Positions 7,884-14,533 of a stretch of DNA of 22,762 nucleotides are shown one piece after another. The notes beneath the pieces are model-generated. The model had not been told where the DNA came from. It made no database searches and worked only from the letters and a program-made list of their open reading frames with translations. Position numbers and translations under genes: made by a program. Location of the stretch: positions 1-22,762 of the forward strand of contig JBOGFJ010000223.1 of assembly GCA_050743385.1 (NCBI GenBank), read 5' to 3'. How positions within the stretch are numbered: the first letter of the stretch is position 1; every line of letters starts with the position of its first letter. This DNA is from JACDBD01 sp050743385 (GTDB lineage: Bacteria > Actinomycetota > Acidimicrobiia > IMCC26256 > JACDBD01).

Positions 7884-8306
7884 CTAGTCGGCGACGTGCT
7901 CAGCGCCCTGCTCACGGAGCACTGCGCGCAGTCGGGTGGCGGCGTCTTCGAGCGCGTCGGCGGGCGGATTCGGGTCGGCGTGACCGAAGCTCAGGTCGCC
8001 GGCGCTGTTGATGGGCACCACGTGGATGTGGACGTGGGGAACCTCGTCGCCCACGATCATCACGCCGATTCGCCGGGGTGAGAATGCCGCATCCTGCGCC
8101 TTGCCGATCGTCTGCGCCACCGTGAAGAGATGGTTCGTCAGCGCGGGTTCGAGATCGATCCAGTGGTCGATCTCGGCGCGGGGTACGACGAGCGTGTGCC
8201 CGGGCATCATCGGCGCGATCGAGAGGAAGGCGACACACTCGGGATCGCGCCACACGAACCTGCCGGGGATCTCTCCGTCGATGATCCTCGTGAAGATCGA
8301 GGGCAT
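7884..8306 (-). CDS. HIT family nucleotide-binding protein
   Basis: This small cytoplasmic protein (140 residues) belongs to the histidine-triad superfamily. It opens with IFTRIIDGEIPGRFVW, then FLSIAPMMPGHTLVVPR, and carries the catalytic triad HVHIHVVP at 91-98, with His93 as the expected nucleophile. HIT proteins hydrolyse nucleoside phosphoramidates or dinucleotides, and the Hint/HinT type is the closest by eye. ATG 8306 lies 13 bp after the LLM oxidoreductase stop. TAGCCT (8322 to 8317), beginning with that stop codon, is a possible -10 box giving a leader of only about 4 nt. The stop is 4 nt before bioA, so it probably shares the biotin transcript. I know of no specific link to biotin. 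Confidence 0.92.
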   Translation of the reverse strand: MPSIFTRIIDGEIPGRFVWRDPECVAFLSIAPMMPGHTLVVPRAEIDHWIDLEPALTNHLFTVAQTIGKAQDAAFSPRRIGVMIVGDEVPHVHIHVVPINSAGDLSFGHADPNPPADALEDAATRLRAVLREQGAEHVAD

Positions 8307-8319
8307 GCGACCGGCCAGG

Positions 8320-9249
8320 CTATCGACGCCCGGCCCTGTACACGACCGGGGCGACGTCCTCCATGAAGTGCGCCAGCGTCTCGGGTGTTCCGAAGTCGGT
8401 GAACTGGAGCACGAATCCCTCGACGCCGTGGTGCAAGGCCTCGGCGGAGAGGATGTCGGCTACCTCGGGTGCCGACCCCACGATCAGGCCGCCCCAGGAG
8501 CCGAAGCGGCGCTCCGCGGCCGCGATCACGTCGGCCCGGTCGCGTTCGGCGGAAACGATCGCGACCGGGTGCTGGACGGAGACGCGCGCGCTTCCTGCCA
8601 GCGGGCGCAACTCGGCGAGGCGGTCGACGGCATACGACGGGCAGTTCCACCAGTCGGCGTGGTCGCGCACGAGCGGCATCGTGAGTGTGCGCCCGCCGCC
8701 ACCGATGTGCACGGGTACGTGCGCCTGCACGGGGACCGGGCGCCCGATTGCACCGGCGAGGCGAACGTGCTCACCGGCGAAATCGAAGGGCTCGCCCGCG
8801 AACATGCGCGCCACCACCTCGAGCGTCTCCCGCATGCGGGCGGCCCGCTCGGCGGCGTCGCCGGCGCCGATGCCGAACGCCTCGAGCTCCGATTCGACCG
8901 ATCCCCAGCCGAGGCCGAGCTCGAGGCGCCCGTCGCTGAGCACGTCGACGGTGGCAGCCATCTTGGCGAGCACCGCCGGGTGCCGGAACGGGTCGCAGGT
9001 CACGAGGTGGCCGATCCGGATGCGCGTCGTCCGCACGGCCAGCGCGGCCGCCAGCGTCCAGCCCTCGAATGTGTCGTGCTCGTTGGCCGCGGGCGCCGCC
9101 AGGTGGTCCATGAGCCACACCGAGTCGAACCCGGCTGCCTCGGCCGCGAGCGTGCGCTCCAGGATGGTGTCGAAACCCATCCGGAGCTGCGGGAGGAAGA
9201 CCCCGAACCAGCGCTCCCGATCATGCTCGGGCGGAGTGATGGCGGTCAC
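8320..9249 (-). CDS. LLM-class (F420-type) flavin oxidoreductase
   Basis: The 309-residue protein has the luciferase-like monooxygenase TIM barrel. Diagnostic stretches are AAEAAGFDSVWLMDH (35-49), RIRIGHLVTCDPFRHPAVLA (76-95), DVLSDGRLELGLGWG (102-116) and PVPVHIGGGG. Actinobacterial members of this branch mostly use coenzyme F420 rather than FMN; the sequence alone does not prove the cofactor. The substrate is unknown. It is the first gene of the eight-gene minus-strand run. GTG 9249 is preceded exactly 6 nt upstream by TAACGT (9261 to 9256), the arrangement of a leaderless actinobacterial start; no Shine-Dalgarno is present. Confidence 0.9.
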   Translation of the reverse strand: MTAITPPEHDRERWFGVFLPQLRMGFDTILERTLAAEAAGFDSVWLMDHLAAPAANEHDTFEGWTLAAALAVRTTRIRIGHLVTCDPFRHPAVLAKMAATVDVLSDGRLELGLGWGSVESELEAFGIGAGDAAERAARMRETLEVVARMFAGEPFDFAGEHVRLAGAIGRPVPVQAHVPVHIGGGGRTLTMPLVRDHADWWNCPSYAVDRLAELRPLAGSARVSVQHPVAIVSAERDRADVIAAAERRFGSWGGLIVGSAPEVADILSAEALHHGVEGFVLQFTDFGTPETLAHFMEDVAPVVYRAGRR

Positions 9250-9271
9250 TGCGGCACGTTACCGTCGGGCC
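9250..9271. promoter_or_regulatory. Compact divergent promoter, both starts apparently leaderless
   Basis: Only 22 bp separate GTG 9249 (minus) and ATG 9272 (plus). TAACGT on the minus strand (9261-9256) and TACCGT on the plus strand (9260-9265) each stand exactly 6 nt before their start codon and share the base pairs 9260-9261. In actinobacteria a TANNNT box with its last T at -7 places +1 on the first base of the start codon, giving a leaderless mRNA. No Shine-Dalgarno is visible on either side. This reading is inferred from position and motif. Confidence 0.6.
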
Positions 9272-10021
9272 ATGGAGATCACGGGGGAGGTGGCGCTCGT
9301 CACCGGCGGCGCGAGCGGTATCGGCAAGGCAACGGTCGACCTGCTGCGCGAGGCTGGCGCGAATGTCGCCGTGCTCGACCGGCAGGCGGGCGCGAGCCAG
9401 GGCGCCCTTGCGATCGAGTGCGACGTCGGCGACGAGGACCAGGTCGTCGCCGCTGTCACCCGCGTGGTGGACGAGCTGGGTGCCCCCTCGGTCGCAGTGC
9501 TCGCCGCCGGCGTGGCCGGATCCGCGGCGGTCCTCGACATGAGCGCGGCCGAGTGGGACCGCGTGCACCGAGTCAATCTCCGCGGTGTGTTCCTCTGCCT
9601 GCGCGAGAGCGCGCGGGCGATGGTGACGGCGGGAACCCCCGGCGCGATCGTGGCCGTGGGGTCGGTATCGGGCCTGGTCAGTGATCGCTACCTCGCCCAC
9701 TACGCCACGACCAAGGCCGCCGTGCACCAACTCGTGCGGGTGGCCGCGGCCGAGCTCGGCCCTCGGGGTATTCGTGTCAACGCGGTCGCGCCCGGCTGTA
9801 CCGACACGCCGATGTTCTCGGCGGTAGACGCCATGCCCGGGTACCGGGAGACCGTGACCGAGCGCGCCGCCCTCGGCCGGGTCGGCTCCGCGCGCGAGGT
9901 GGCGGACGCCATCCTGGCGTTGGTGCGCCTCGACTGGGTCACCGGTCACGTTCTCACCGCCGATGGTGGCATCACGTTGCGGAGCCCCCTCGATCCGGCC
10001 GAGAGCTTCGGAGCCCCGTGA
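9272..10021 (+). CDS. Short-chain dehydrogenase/reductase (SDR)
   Basis: This classical SDR of 249 residues has the cofactor motif VTGGASGIGKA (10-20), CDVGDED after the second strand, LAAG replacing the usual NNAG (77-80), Asn102 in RVNLRGVF, and the catalytic Ser131, Tyr144 and Lys148 (SVSG...HYATTKAAV). The C-terminal ends with HVLTADGGI. An oxidoreductase acting on an alcohol or ketone with NAD(P) is expected; the substrate is not predictable. ATG 9272 directly follows the MEITGEVALVTGG core start and has a TANNNT box 6 nt upstream. The final TGA overlaps the next gene's GTG by 4 bp, so it is likely co-transcribed and translationally coupled with the VOC gene. Confidence 0.92.
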   Translation: MEITGEVALVTGGASGIGKATVDLLREAGANVAVLDRQAGASQGALAIECDVGDEDQVVAAVTRVVDELGAPSVAVLAAGVAGSAAVLDMSAAEWDRVHRVNLRGVFLCLRESARAMVTAGTPGAIVAVGSVSGLVSDRYLAHYATTKAAVHQLVRVAAAELGPRGIRVNAVAPGCTDTPMFSAVDAMPGYRETVTERAALGRVGSAREVADAILALVRLDWVTGHVLTADGGITLRSPLDPAESFGAP

Positions 10022-10461
10022 CCGCGCTCCACCACAGTGCGGTCCACGTGCGCGATCTCGACGCGTCGTTGCGCTTCTATCGGGACGGGATCGACCTGGC
10101 GGTGTTGATGGACCACGAGTTCGACGGTCCGTGGCGAGAGCTCTTCGACGCCCCCGCCGACCGATTGCGGTCGGTCTTCCTTGGTGATGCGGACCATCCG
10201 GAGGCCGGGATCGTGGAGCTGGTCGCGTTCGCCGACCCCGTCCCCGGTGCGGCGCTCCCGAAGACCGCCGGGCCCGGCTTTCTCCTGCTGTCCTTCTTCG
10301 TCGACGTCGACGCCACCCTCGCTCGCCTCGGCACGCTCGGGTTCGAGGCCGCGCCCCGCCGAGTGGAGGTGCCGGGCCCGAGCGGGCCGGTGGCGATGGC
10401 GACCGTGCGCGACCCCGACGGTGTGCTGGTCGAGCTGGTGGGAGCCCCTGCGGTTCTCTGA
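10018..10461 (+). CDS. VOC (glyoxalase/bleomycin-resistance fold) protein
   Basis: The 147-residue protein shows two beta-alpha-beta-beta-beta modules of the vicinal oxygen chelate fold. The first starts with LHHSAVHVRDLDASLRFYRD (4-23) and ends in GIVELVAF. The second runs from LLLSFFVDVDATLARLGTLG to MATVRDPDGVLVELVG. His5/His6 and the Glu residues at each module end are the expected metal ligands. Members include glyoxalases, epimerases and ring-cleavage dioxygenases, and this length fits the single-domain epimerase/lyase type. GTG 10018 overlaps the SDR stop (GTGA), pointing to a joint role in modifying one substrate, which I cannot name. Confidence 0.88.
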   Translation: MTALHHSAVHVRDLDASLRFYRDGIDLAVLMDHEFDGPWRELFDAPADRLRSVFLGDADHPEAGIVELVAFADPVPGAALPKTAGPGFLLLSFFVDVDATLARLGTLGFEAAPRRVEVPGPSGPVAMATVRDPDGVLVELVGAPAVL

Positions 10462-10464
10462 CCT

Positions 10465-10475
10465 GCGGTTTCCGC
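10465..10475 (+). terminator. Weak hairpin after the SDR-VOC pair
   Basis: GCGG-TTT-CCGC (10465-10475) lies immediately after the VOC stop and is followed by a second small GC hairpin, CCCC-GGC-GGGG, at about 10482-10492. Neither has a T-tract, so intrinsic termination is doubtful; they may only separate the VOC gene from the next one. Reported as structure seen, with low weight. Confidence 0.2.
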
Positions 10476-10524
10476 GGCCAGCCCCGGCGGGGAGGATGCA
10501 GGGGAGCGGACGGAGGAGCCTCCG

Positions 10525-10851
10525 ATGCAACCGACATTCCCCGTGTTCGAGGCGATACGCACCGAATCCGAAGCGACCGGCTTCGACCAGGCCGAGGCCA
10601 TCGATGCCCTCGTGGTCGACGATCCCGGCCGCCCCCCCGTCGAGGAGATCCAAGACCTCGTCCACCTCGCCGACTTCCTCGTGCCCGAGCTCCATCGCGC
10701 GGCGCCCATCGACGCCGCCGAAGCGATCACCGAATGGGCCGACGGCGATCCCCGCATCCTCTCCGAGGCCGAGCGCGTCGCCCGGGCGGAGCACCGCGAG
10801 GAGTCGGCCGAGCTGCTGCACCAAGCGGTCGAGCACGCCCGCGCCGCCTGA
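10525..10851 (+). CDS. Small acidic protein of unknown function
   Basis: This 108-residue, Glu/Asp/Ala-rich protein is predicted soluble, with no signal peptide, no cysteine and no membrane segment. It looks mainly helical: an N-terminal PVFEAIRTESEATGFDQAEA, then EEIQDLVHLADFLVPELHRA and a charged C-terminal helix AERVARAEHREESAELL. I do not recognise a family. The start is well supported: ATG 10525 is preceded by GGAGGAG (10512-10518) with 6 nt spacing, one of the best ribosome binding sites in the window. It lies 63 bp after the VOC gene on the same strand and ends 21 bp before the convergent SDR gene. Confidence 0.75.
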   Translation: MQPTFPVFEAIRTESEATGFDQAEAIDALVVDDPGRPPVEEIQDLVHLADFLVPELHRAAPIDAAEAITEWADGDPRILSEAERVARAEHREESAELLHQAVEHARAA

Positions 10852-10872
10852 CGGCACCCCGCACCACGCCGC

Positions 10873-11631
10873 TCAGAGCGCCGTCGATCCGCCGTCGACC
10901 GTGAGGGTCTGGCCCGTGACGTGCGAGGCGTCGTCGGAGAGCAGGAACGCCACGGTCGAGGCGATCTGCTCGGGCTGGGCGACGCGCTGGAGCGGCACGT
11001 GACGGCGGGCGCGCTCCCGCGCTTCCGGGGTGTCGAAGACGCCGGCCGTCATCGGGGTGTCGACGCCGCCGGGGCAGATGCAGTTGGCACGCACACCCTC
11101 GCGCCCGTATTGCACCGCCAGTAGTCGTGTCAGGGCGGCGACGCCGCCCTTGCTCGCGGTGTACGCGGGGCCCTGTCCGTGGCCGCGGATCGCCGCCGTC
11201 GATGCGATCGTCACGATGGCACCCGTGCGCGCGACGAGGTGCGGGAGGGAGTGCTTGATCGCCAGGAACGTCCCCGTGAGGTTGACGCCGATCACGCGGA
11301 GGAAATCGTCGAGGGCGACGTCGGCCGTGAGACGCAGGTCGGCAGGGTCGAAGATCCCGGCGCAGGTGACCACGCCGCTCAAGCCACCGAATGCGTCGAC
11401 CGTCTGACCGACGGCCGCGATCAGGTCCTTTTCGCTACTCACGTCCGCCGTGCACGCGATGGCGCGGCCGCCGCCGTCGTCGACGAGCTGCGCGGTCTTC
11501 ACCGCCCCATCGGCGGCGCGGTCGACGGCCGCCACCGCGGCCCCGTCGGTGGCGAGGCGTTGCGCCGTGGCGCGTCCGATACCGCTCGCCGCGCCGGTGA
11601 CGAGCACGGCAGCGCCTGCGAGGCGGGTCAT
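10873..11631 (-). CDS. Short-chain dehydrogenase/reductase (SDR)
   Basis: This is a classical SDR of 252 residues. It has VTGAASGIGRA (11-21), TADVSSEKDL after the adenine pocket, TCAG in place of NNAG (89-92), Asn117 in GVNLTG, and the catalytic Ser144, Tyr157 and Lys161 (TIAST...AYTASKGGV). ICPGGVDTPM and the C-terminal TLTVDGG complete the fold. The reaction is NAD(P)-dependent oxidation or reduction of an unknown substrate. ATG 11631 was chosen because the SDR core starts right after it; the upstream open frame to 11745 lies in the divergent promoter region. TACACT (11645 to 11640) ends 8 nt upstream of the ATG and could be a -10 box giving a near-leaderless mRNA. It diverges from the DUF2332 gene. 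Confidence 0.92.
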   Translation of the reverse strand: MTRLAGAAVLVTGAASGIGRATAQRLATDGAAVAAVDRAADGAVKTAQLVDDGGGRAIACTADVSSEKDLIAAVGQTVDAFGGLSGVVTCAGIFDPADLRLTADVALDDFLRVIGVNLTGTFLAIKHSLPHLVARTGAIVTIASTAAIRGHGQGPAYTASKGGVAALTRLLAVQYGREGVRANCICPGGVDTPMTAGVFDTPEARERARRHVPLQRVAQPEQIASTVAFLLSDDASHVTGQTLTVDGGSTAL

Positions 11632-11672
11632 CGGGCGGCAGTGTAACGAGACCGTCGTCGACCGCGACGGGG

Positions 11673-11709
11673 TAGCGTCGCTCCGGTGGTGGACCGCGCG
11701 CGGAAATGA
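11673..11709 (+). promoter_or_regulatory. -10 box and 7-codon leaderless leader ORF before the DUF2332 gene
   Basis: TAGCGT (11673-11678) is followed 7 nt later by GTG 11686. That GTG opens a 7-codon frame (MVDRARK) ending in TGA 11707-11709, which overlaps ATG 11706 of the DUF2332 gene as ATGA. If +1 is at 11685 the mini-ORF is read almost leaderless and could deliver ribosomes to the main start by coupling. The main start has only a weak GGAA close by. This is read from sequence; function is inferred. Confidence 0.4.
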
Positions 11710-12740
11710 GCGAGGGGGACTGCCGGTGGTGGGCTCGGTCCGCACGCGCGAACGGTTCTGCCTTCTACGGAGCCCTGCTCGATCTCATGGCAGACGACGC
11801 CGACGCGTCGGGCCCGGTCGCGCGCCTGTTGGATCCGTATGACGGAAGGCCGTGGGGCGAGGCATACGCGCTCCGCCTACTCGCGGGCGTGCACCGCCGC
11901 GTGCTCGCCGGCGACGCGCCCGAGCTCGCGCGCCGCTATCCCTCGACCGGCGGCGACGGCGACGCCCCCGGTGCATGGCCGGCATTGCGTGCGCTCTTGG
12001 CCGACCCACCTGACGATGTGCTCGCTGCGATGGCGCGACCTCCCCAGACCAACGAGGTCGGCCGATCGGCAGCGATGGTCGGCGGCTTCCTGCTCCTGGC
12101 GCGTGAGACAGGCCTCGGGCTGCGCGTTCTCGAGCTCGGCAGCAGCGCCGGCCTCAACCTCCGATTCGATCGGTACCGCTATGAGGAAGGAGAGAGTGGC
12201 TTCGGTGATCCCGCGTCGCCCGTGCGTTTCCGGGATCTTTGGGGTGGACGGCCTCCGCCGTTCGCCAGCGGCTGCCGGGTCGTCGAGCGGCGGGGCTGTG
12301 ACCGGCATCCCATCGACGCGACCGACCCCGATGCGCGCGTCGCACTGCTGTCGTTCGTATGGCCCGACCAGACGGAGCGGTTCACGCTGCTGGCTGCCGC
12401 GCTCGAGATTGCCCGCGACTTCCCCGTCACCATCGACTGCGAGGAGATCCCGGCGTGGCTCGAGACGGTGCTGGCCGAGCCGGTACCGGGGCTGGCCACC
12501 GTCGTGTTCCATTCGACCGTCTGGCAGTACCTGACCGACGACGAGCGAACGCTGGTGATTCACAGCCTCGAAGCTGCGGGCGAACGGGCTGAGCCGGACG
12601 CGCCGCTGGGGTGGCTCCGCCTGGAGGCGTCCGCTGACGCCACCCATAGCGAGCTCCGCCTCACCACATGGCCCGGCGGCGAGGAGCGGTTGCTGGCGCG
12701 CGCCGGCTTCCACGTCAACCCGGTCAGCTGGCTGGTCTGA
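11706..12740 (+). CDS. DUF2332 family protein
   Basis: The 344-residue product matches the DUF2332 family found mainly in actinobacteria and proteobacteria. It has an N-terminal helical part (WWARSARANGSAFYGALLDL), the hallmark QTNEVGRSAAM (114-124), then VLELGSSAGLNLRFDRYRY (141-159), FVWPDQTERF, and a late VVFHSTVWQYL. ExGxSAGLNL looks like motif I of a Rossmann-type SAM methyltransferase (acidic residue, then G-S-S-A-G). A methyltransferase-like fold is therefore possible, but the biochemical role is not known to me. No signal peptide is seen. ATG 11706 overlaps the stop of a short upstream reading frame. It is convergent with corA, whose stop lies 3 bp beyond. Confidence 0.88.
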   Translation: MSEGDCRWWARSARANGSAFYGALLDLMADDADASGPVARLLDPYDGRPWGEAYALRLLAGVHRRVLAGDAPELARRYPSTGGDGDAPGAWPALRALLADPPDDVLAAMARPPQTNEVGRSAAMVGGFLLLARETGLGLRVLELGSSAGLNLRFDRYRYEEGESGFGDPASPVRFRDLWGGRPPPFASGCRVVERRGCDRHPIDATDPDARVALLSFVWPDQTERFTLLAAALEIARDFPVTIDCEEIPAWLETVLAEPVPGLATVVFHSTVWQYLTDDERTLVIHSLEAAGERAEPDAPLGWLRLEASADATHSELRLTTWPGGEERLLARAGFHVNPVSWLV

Positions 12741-12743
12741 TGC

Positions 12744-13715
12744 CTACAGCCAGCCGCTGCGACGGAACTGCCAGTAGAGGATTCCGCAAACCGTGGCCAT
12801 GAACGCGACGACCAACGGGTAGCCGAGGGTCCACTCGAGCTCGGGCATGTGCTCGAAGTTCATGCCGTAGATGCCCGCGACCATGGTCGGCACGGCTGCG
12901 ATCGCAACCCACGCCGAGATCTTGCGCATGTCCTCGTTTTGGCGGACGCTCACCCGCGTCAGGTTCGCCTCGAGCACGCTCGTCAGCAGATCGCGAGCCG
13001 TTGCCACTCGCTGCACGATCCGGAGCAGGTGGTCGTGGACATCGCGGAAGTACTCGTCGAGGTCGTCGGGCACCAGTGCGAAGCTCCGACGCGTCAGCTG
13101 ATCGAGCGGTTCGACGAGGGGCACGGTGGCCTCGTGCAGCTCGAGCACCTCGCGCTTGAGCTTGTAGATGCGTTCGACCGGATTCGTGTCCGCCTCGGAG
13201 AAGACCTGGTTCTCCACCTCGCCGATGTCGTTCTCGATGCCCGAGATCACCGGCGCGTAGTCGTCGACGACCTTGTCGAGGATCGCGTAGGCGACTGCGC
13301 CGGGCCCGGACTTCAGCAGATCGGGACGCAGTTCGACGTGCCGGCGTGCTTGGGCGAGCGGGCTCGCCTCTCCATGGCGCACGTGGACGACGAACCCGTC
13401 ACCCACGAAGATCTGGATCTCGCCGAACTCGACGACTTCCATCTCGTCGACGTAGCGGGCGCTCTTCAGCACGACGAAGATCGATTCGTCGTACATCTCC
13501 AGCTTCGGGCGCTGATGCGCGGCGACAGCGTCCTCCACCGCGAGCTCGTGGAGCGCGAACTCGCGGGCGACGGTGTCGAACTCCTCCTCGGTCGGCTCGT
13601 AGAGGCCGATCCATACGAACGCGTCCTTGCGTCGGCATGCCGCTGCGACCTCGTCGAGAGCCAGGGCGCCGGGCTCGCGGTGACCGTCCTGGTACACCGC
13701 GCAGTCGACGATCAC
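12744..13715 (-). CDS. corA: Magnesium/cobalt transport protein CorA
   Basis: This 323-residue CorA-type channel has a cytoplasmic alpha/beta funnel (residues 1 to about 165, including VWIGLYEPTEEEF and HELAVEDAVAAHQRPKLE), a long stalk helix, and two C-terminal membrane helices. The first membrane helix begins near ISAWVAIAAVPTMVAGIYGMNF and ends in the selectivity motif YGMN (GMN at 284-286); the second is YPLVVAFMATVCGILYWQF, before a basic tail. It mediates Mg2+ (or Co2+/Ni2+) influx as a pentamer in the inner membrane. GTG 13715 overlaps the preceding TIM-barrel gene stop by 4 bp; the longer frame to 14033 is antisense noise. Being last in an operon of sugar- and lipid-like enzymes is unusual for corA. 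Confidence 0.94.
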   Translation of the reverse strand: MIVDCAVYQDGHREPGALALDEVAAACRRKDAFVWIGLYEPTEEEFDTVAREFALHELAVEDAVAAHQRPKLEMYDESIFVVLKSARYVDEMEVVEFGEIQIFVGDGFVVHVRHGEASPLAQARRHVELRPDLLKSGPGAVAYAILDKVVDDYAPVISGIENDIGEVENQVFSEADTNPVERIYKLKREVLELHEATVPLVEPLDQLTRRSFALVPDDLDEYFRDVHDHLLRIVQRVATARDLLTSVLEANLTRVSVRQNEDMRKISAWVAIAAVPTMVAGIYGMNFEHMPELEWTLGYPLVVAFMATVCGILYWQFRRSGWL

Positions 13716-14530
13716 GACGCGATTCTCGCGCCGAGCCTGGTGAGCAGCTCGGACACGTACTCGATCCCGCGGCGAGCAGCGGCGGCGTAGCCCTCGTCCG
13801 CGATCCGGGGCCCGATGAGCTCGAGGTCGAAGCAGCCCCGGTATCCGGCGGCGAGCACCTGACCGAGGATGCGCTCGAGGTGGATGTCGCCGTCCCCCGG
13901 CACCAGCCGGTCGGGTGTCGAGAGGGTGCCGACGGCGAAGTCGCTCACCTGCACGAGCCGGAACGTGTCGGCCCCCGCAGCGATGGTGTCGGCGAGCCCG
14001 CGTTCGGCCCAGCAGGCGTTGATTTCCATGCACACGCCCGTGTCGAGACGCCGCGCCAGGTCGATCACGTCGCGCAAGGTGTGGACGAAGCCGATGTCGA
14101 CCCGCAACGAGTTCGTATGCTCGAGCGCGAAGGGGATCGCGCGCTCGCGGGCGTCGGCGAGTACCGGCGCGAGCGCATCAGCGAGCGCGTCGGCGGCCTC
14201 CTCCCAGGTGAGCCGACCCGCGGGTCCGGTGGTGAGCACGAGGCACTCGGCGCCGACGGCGGCGGCGGCGGCGAGCACCTGATGGACGCGCTCGCGCTGG
14301 GCCGACCAACCGGCGGGCTCGTCGAGCGGGAACGAGCCCAGTCCGATGAGATTGGTGACCCGGAGTCCGGCGTCGGCCACGCGCCGGGCCCCTTCCTCCC
14401 AACCCGCGCGCTCGAGCTTCGCCGCCGAGACCCCGACGTTGGTGATCCCGGCGTCGGCCCAGAACGCGAGGTCGTCGTCGAGTGACCAGTCGAACGTCGA
14501 GATGGCGCTCAACGAGACGCGGGGATGCAC
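13712..14530 (-). CDS. Sugar phosphate isomerase/epimerase-like TIM barrel
   Basis: The 272-residue protein resembles the xylose-isomerase-like TIM-barrel family (AP endonuclease family 2 fold). Features are RVSLSAISTFDWSLDDDLAF at the start, AKLERAGWEEGARRVADAGL, then candidate metal ligands Glu137 (FALEHTN), Glu169 (CMEINACW), Asp197 (VQVSDF) and Glu237 (FDLELIG), with GDGDIHLERIL in between. Such enzymes are isomerases, epimerases or dehydratases for sugars and inositols, usually with a divalent metal. GTG 14530 lies 3 nt after the hydrolase stop, and the stop overlaps the corA start (GTGA). No sugar transporter or kinase is adjacent, so the substrate is open. Confidence 0.85.
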   Translation of the reverse strand: MHPRVSLSAISTFDWSLDDDLAFWADAGITNVGVSAAKLERAGWEEGARRVADAGLRVTNLIGLGSFPLDEPAGWSAQRERVHQVLAAAAAVGAECLVLTTGPAGRLTWEEAADALADALAPVLADARERAIPFALEHTNSLRVDIGFVHTLRDVIDLARRLDTGVCMEINACWAERGLADTIAAGADTFRLVQVSDFAVGTLSTPDRLVPGDGDIHLERILGQVLAAGYRGCFDLELIGPRIADEGYAAAARRGIEYVSELLTRLGARIAS

Positions 14531-14533
14531 GTT

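Noticed and set aside
13716..14033. N-terminal extension of corA to 429 residues
   Set aside because: The added residues are an Arg-rich reading of the TIM-barrel gene in another frame; GTG 13715 fits both the family and the overlap pattern.
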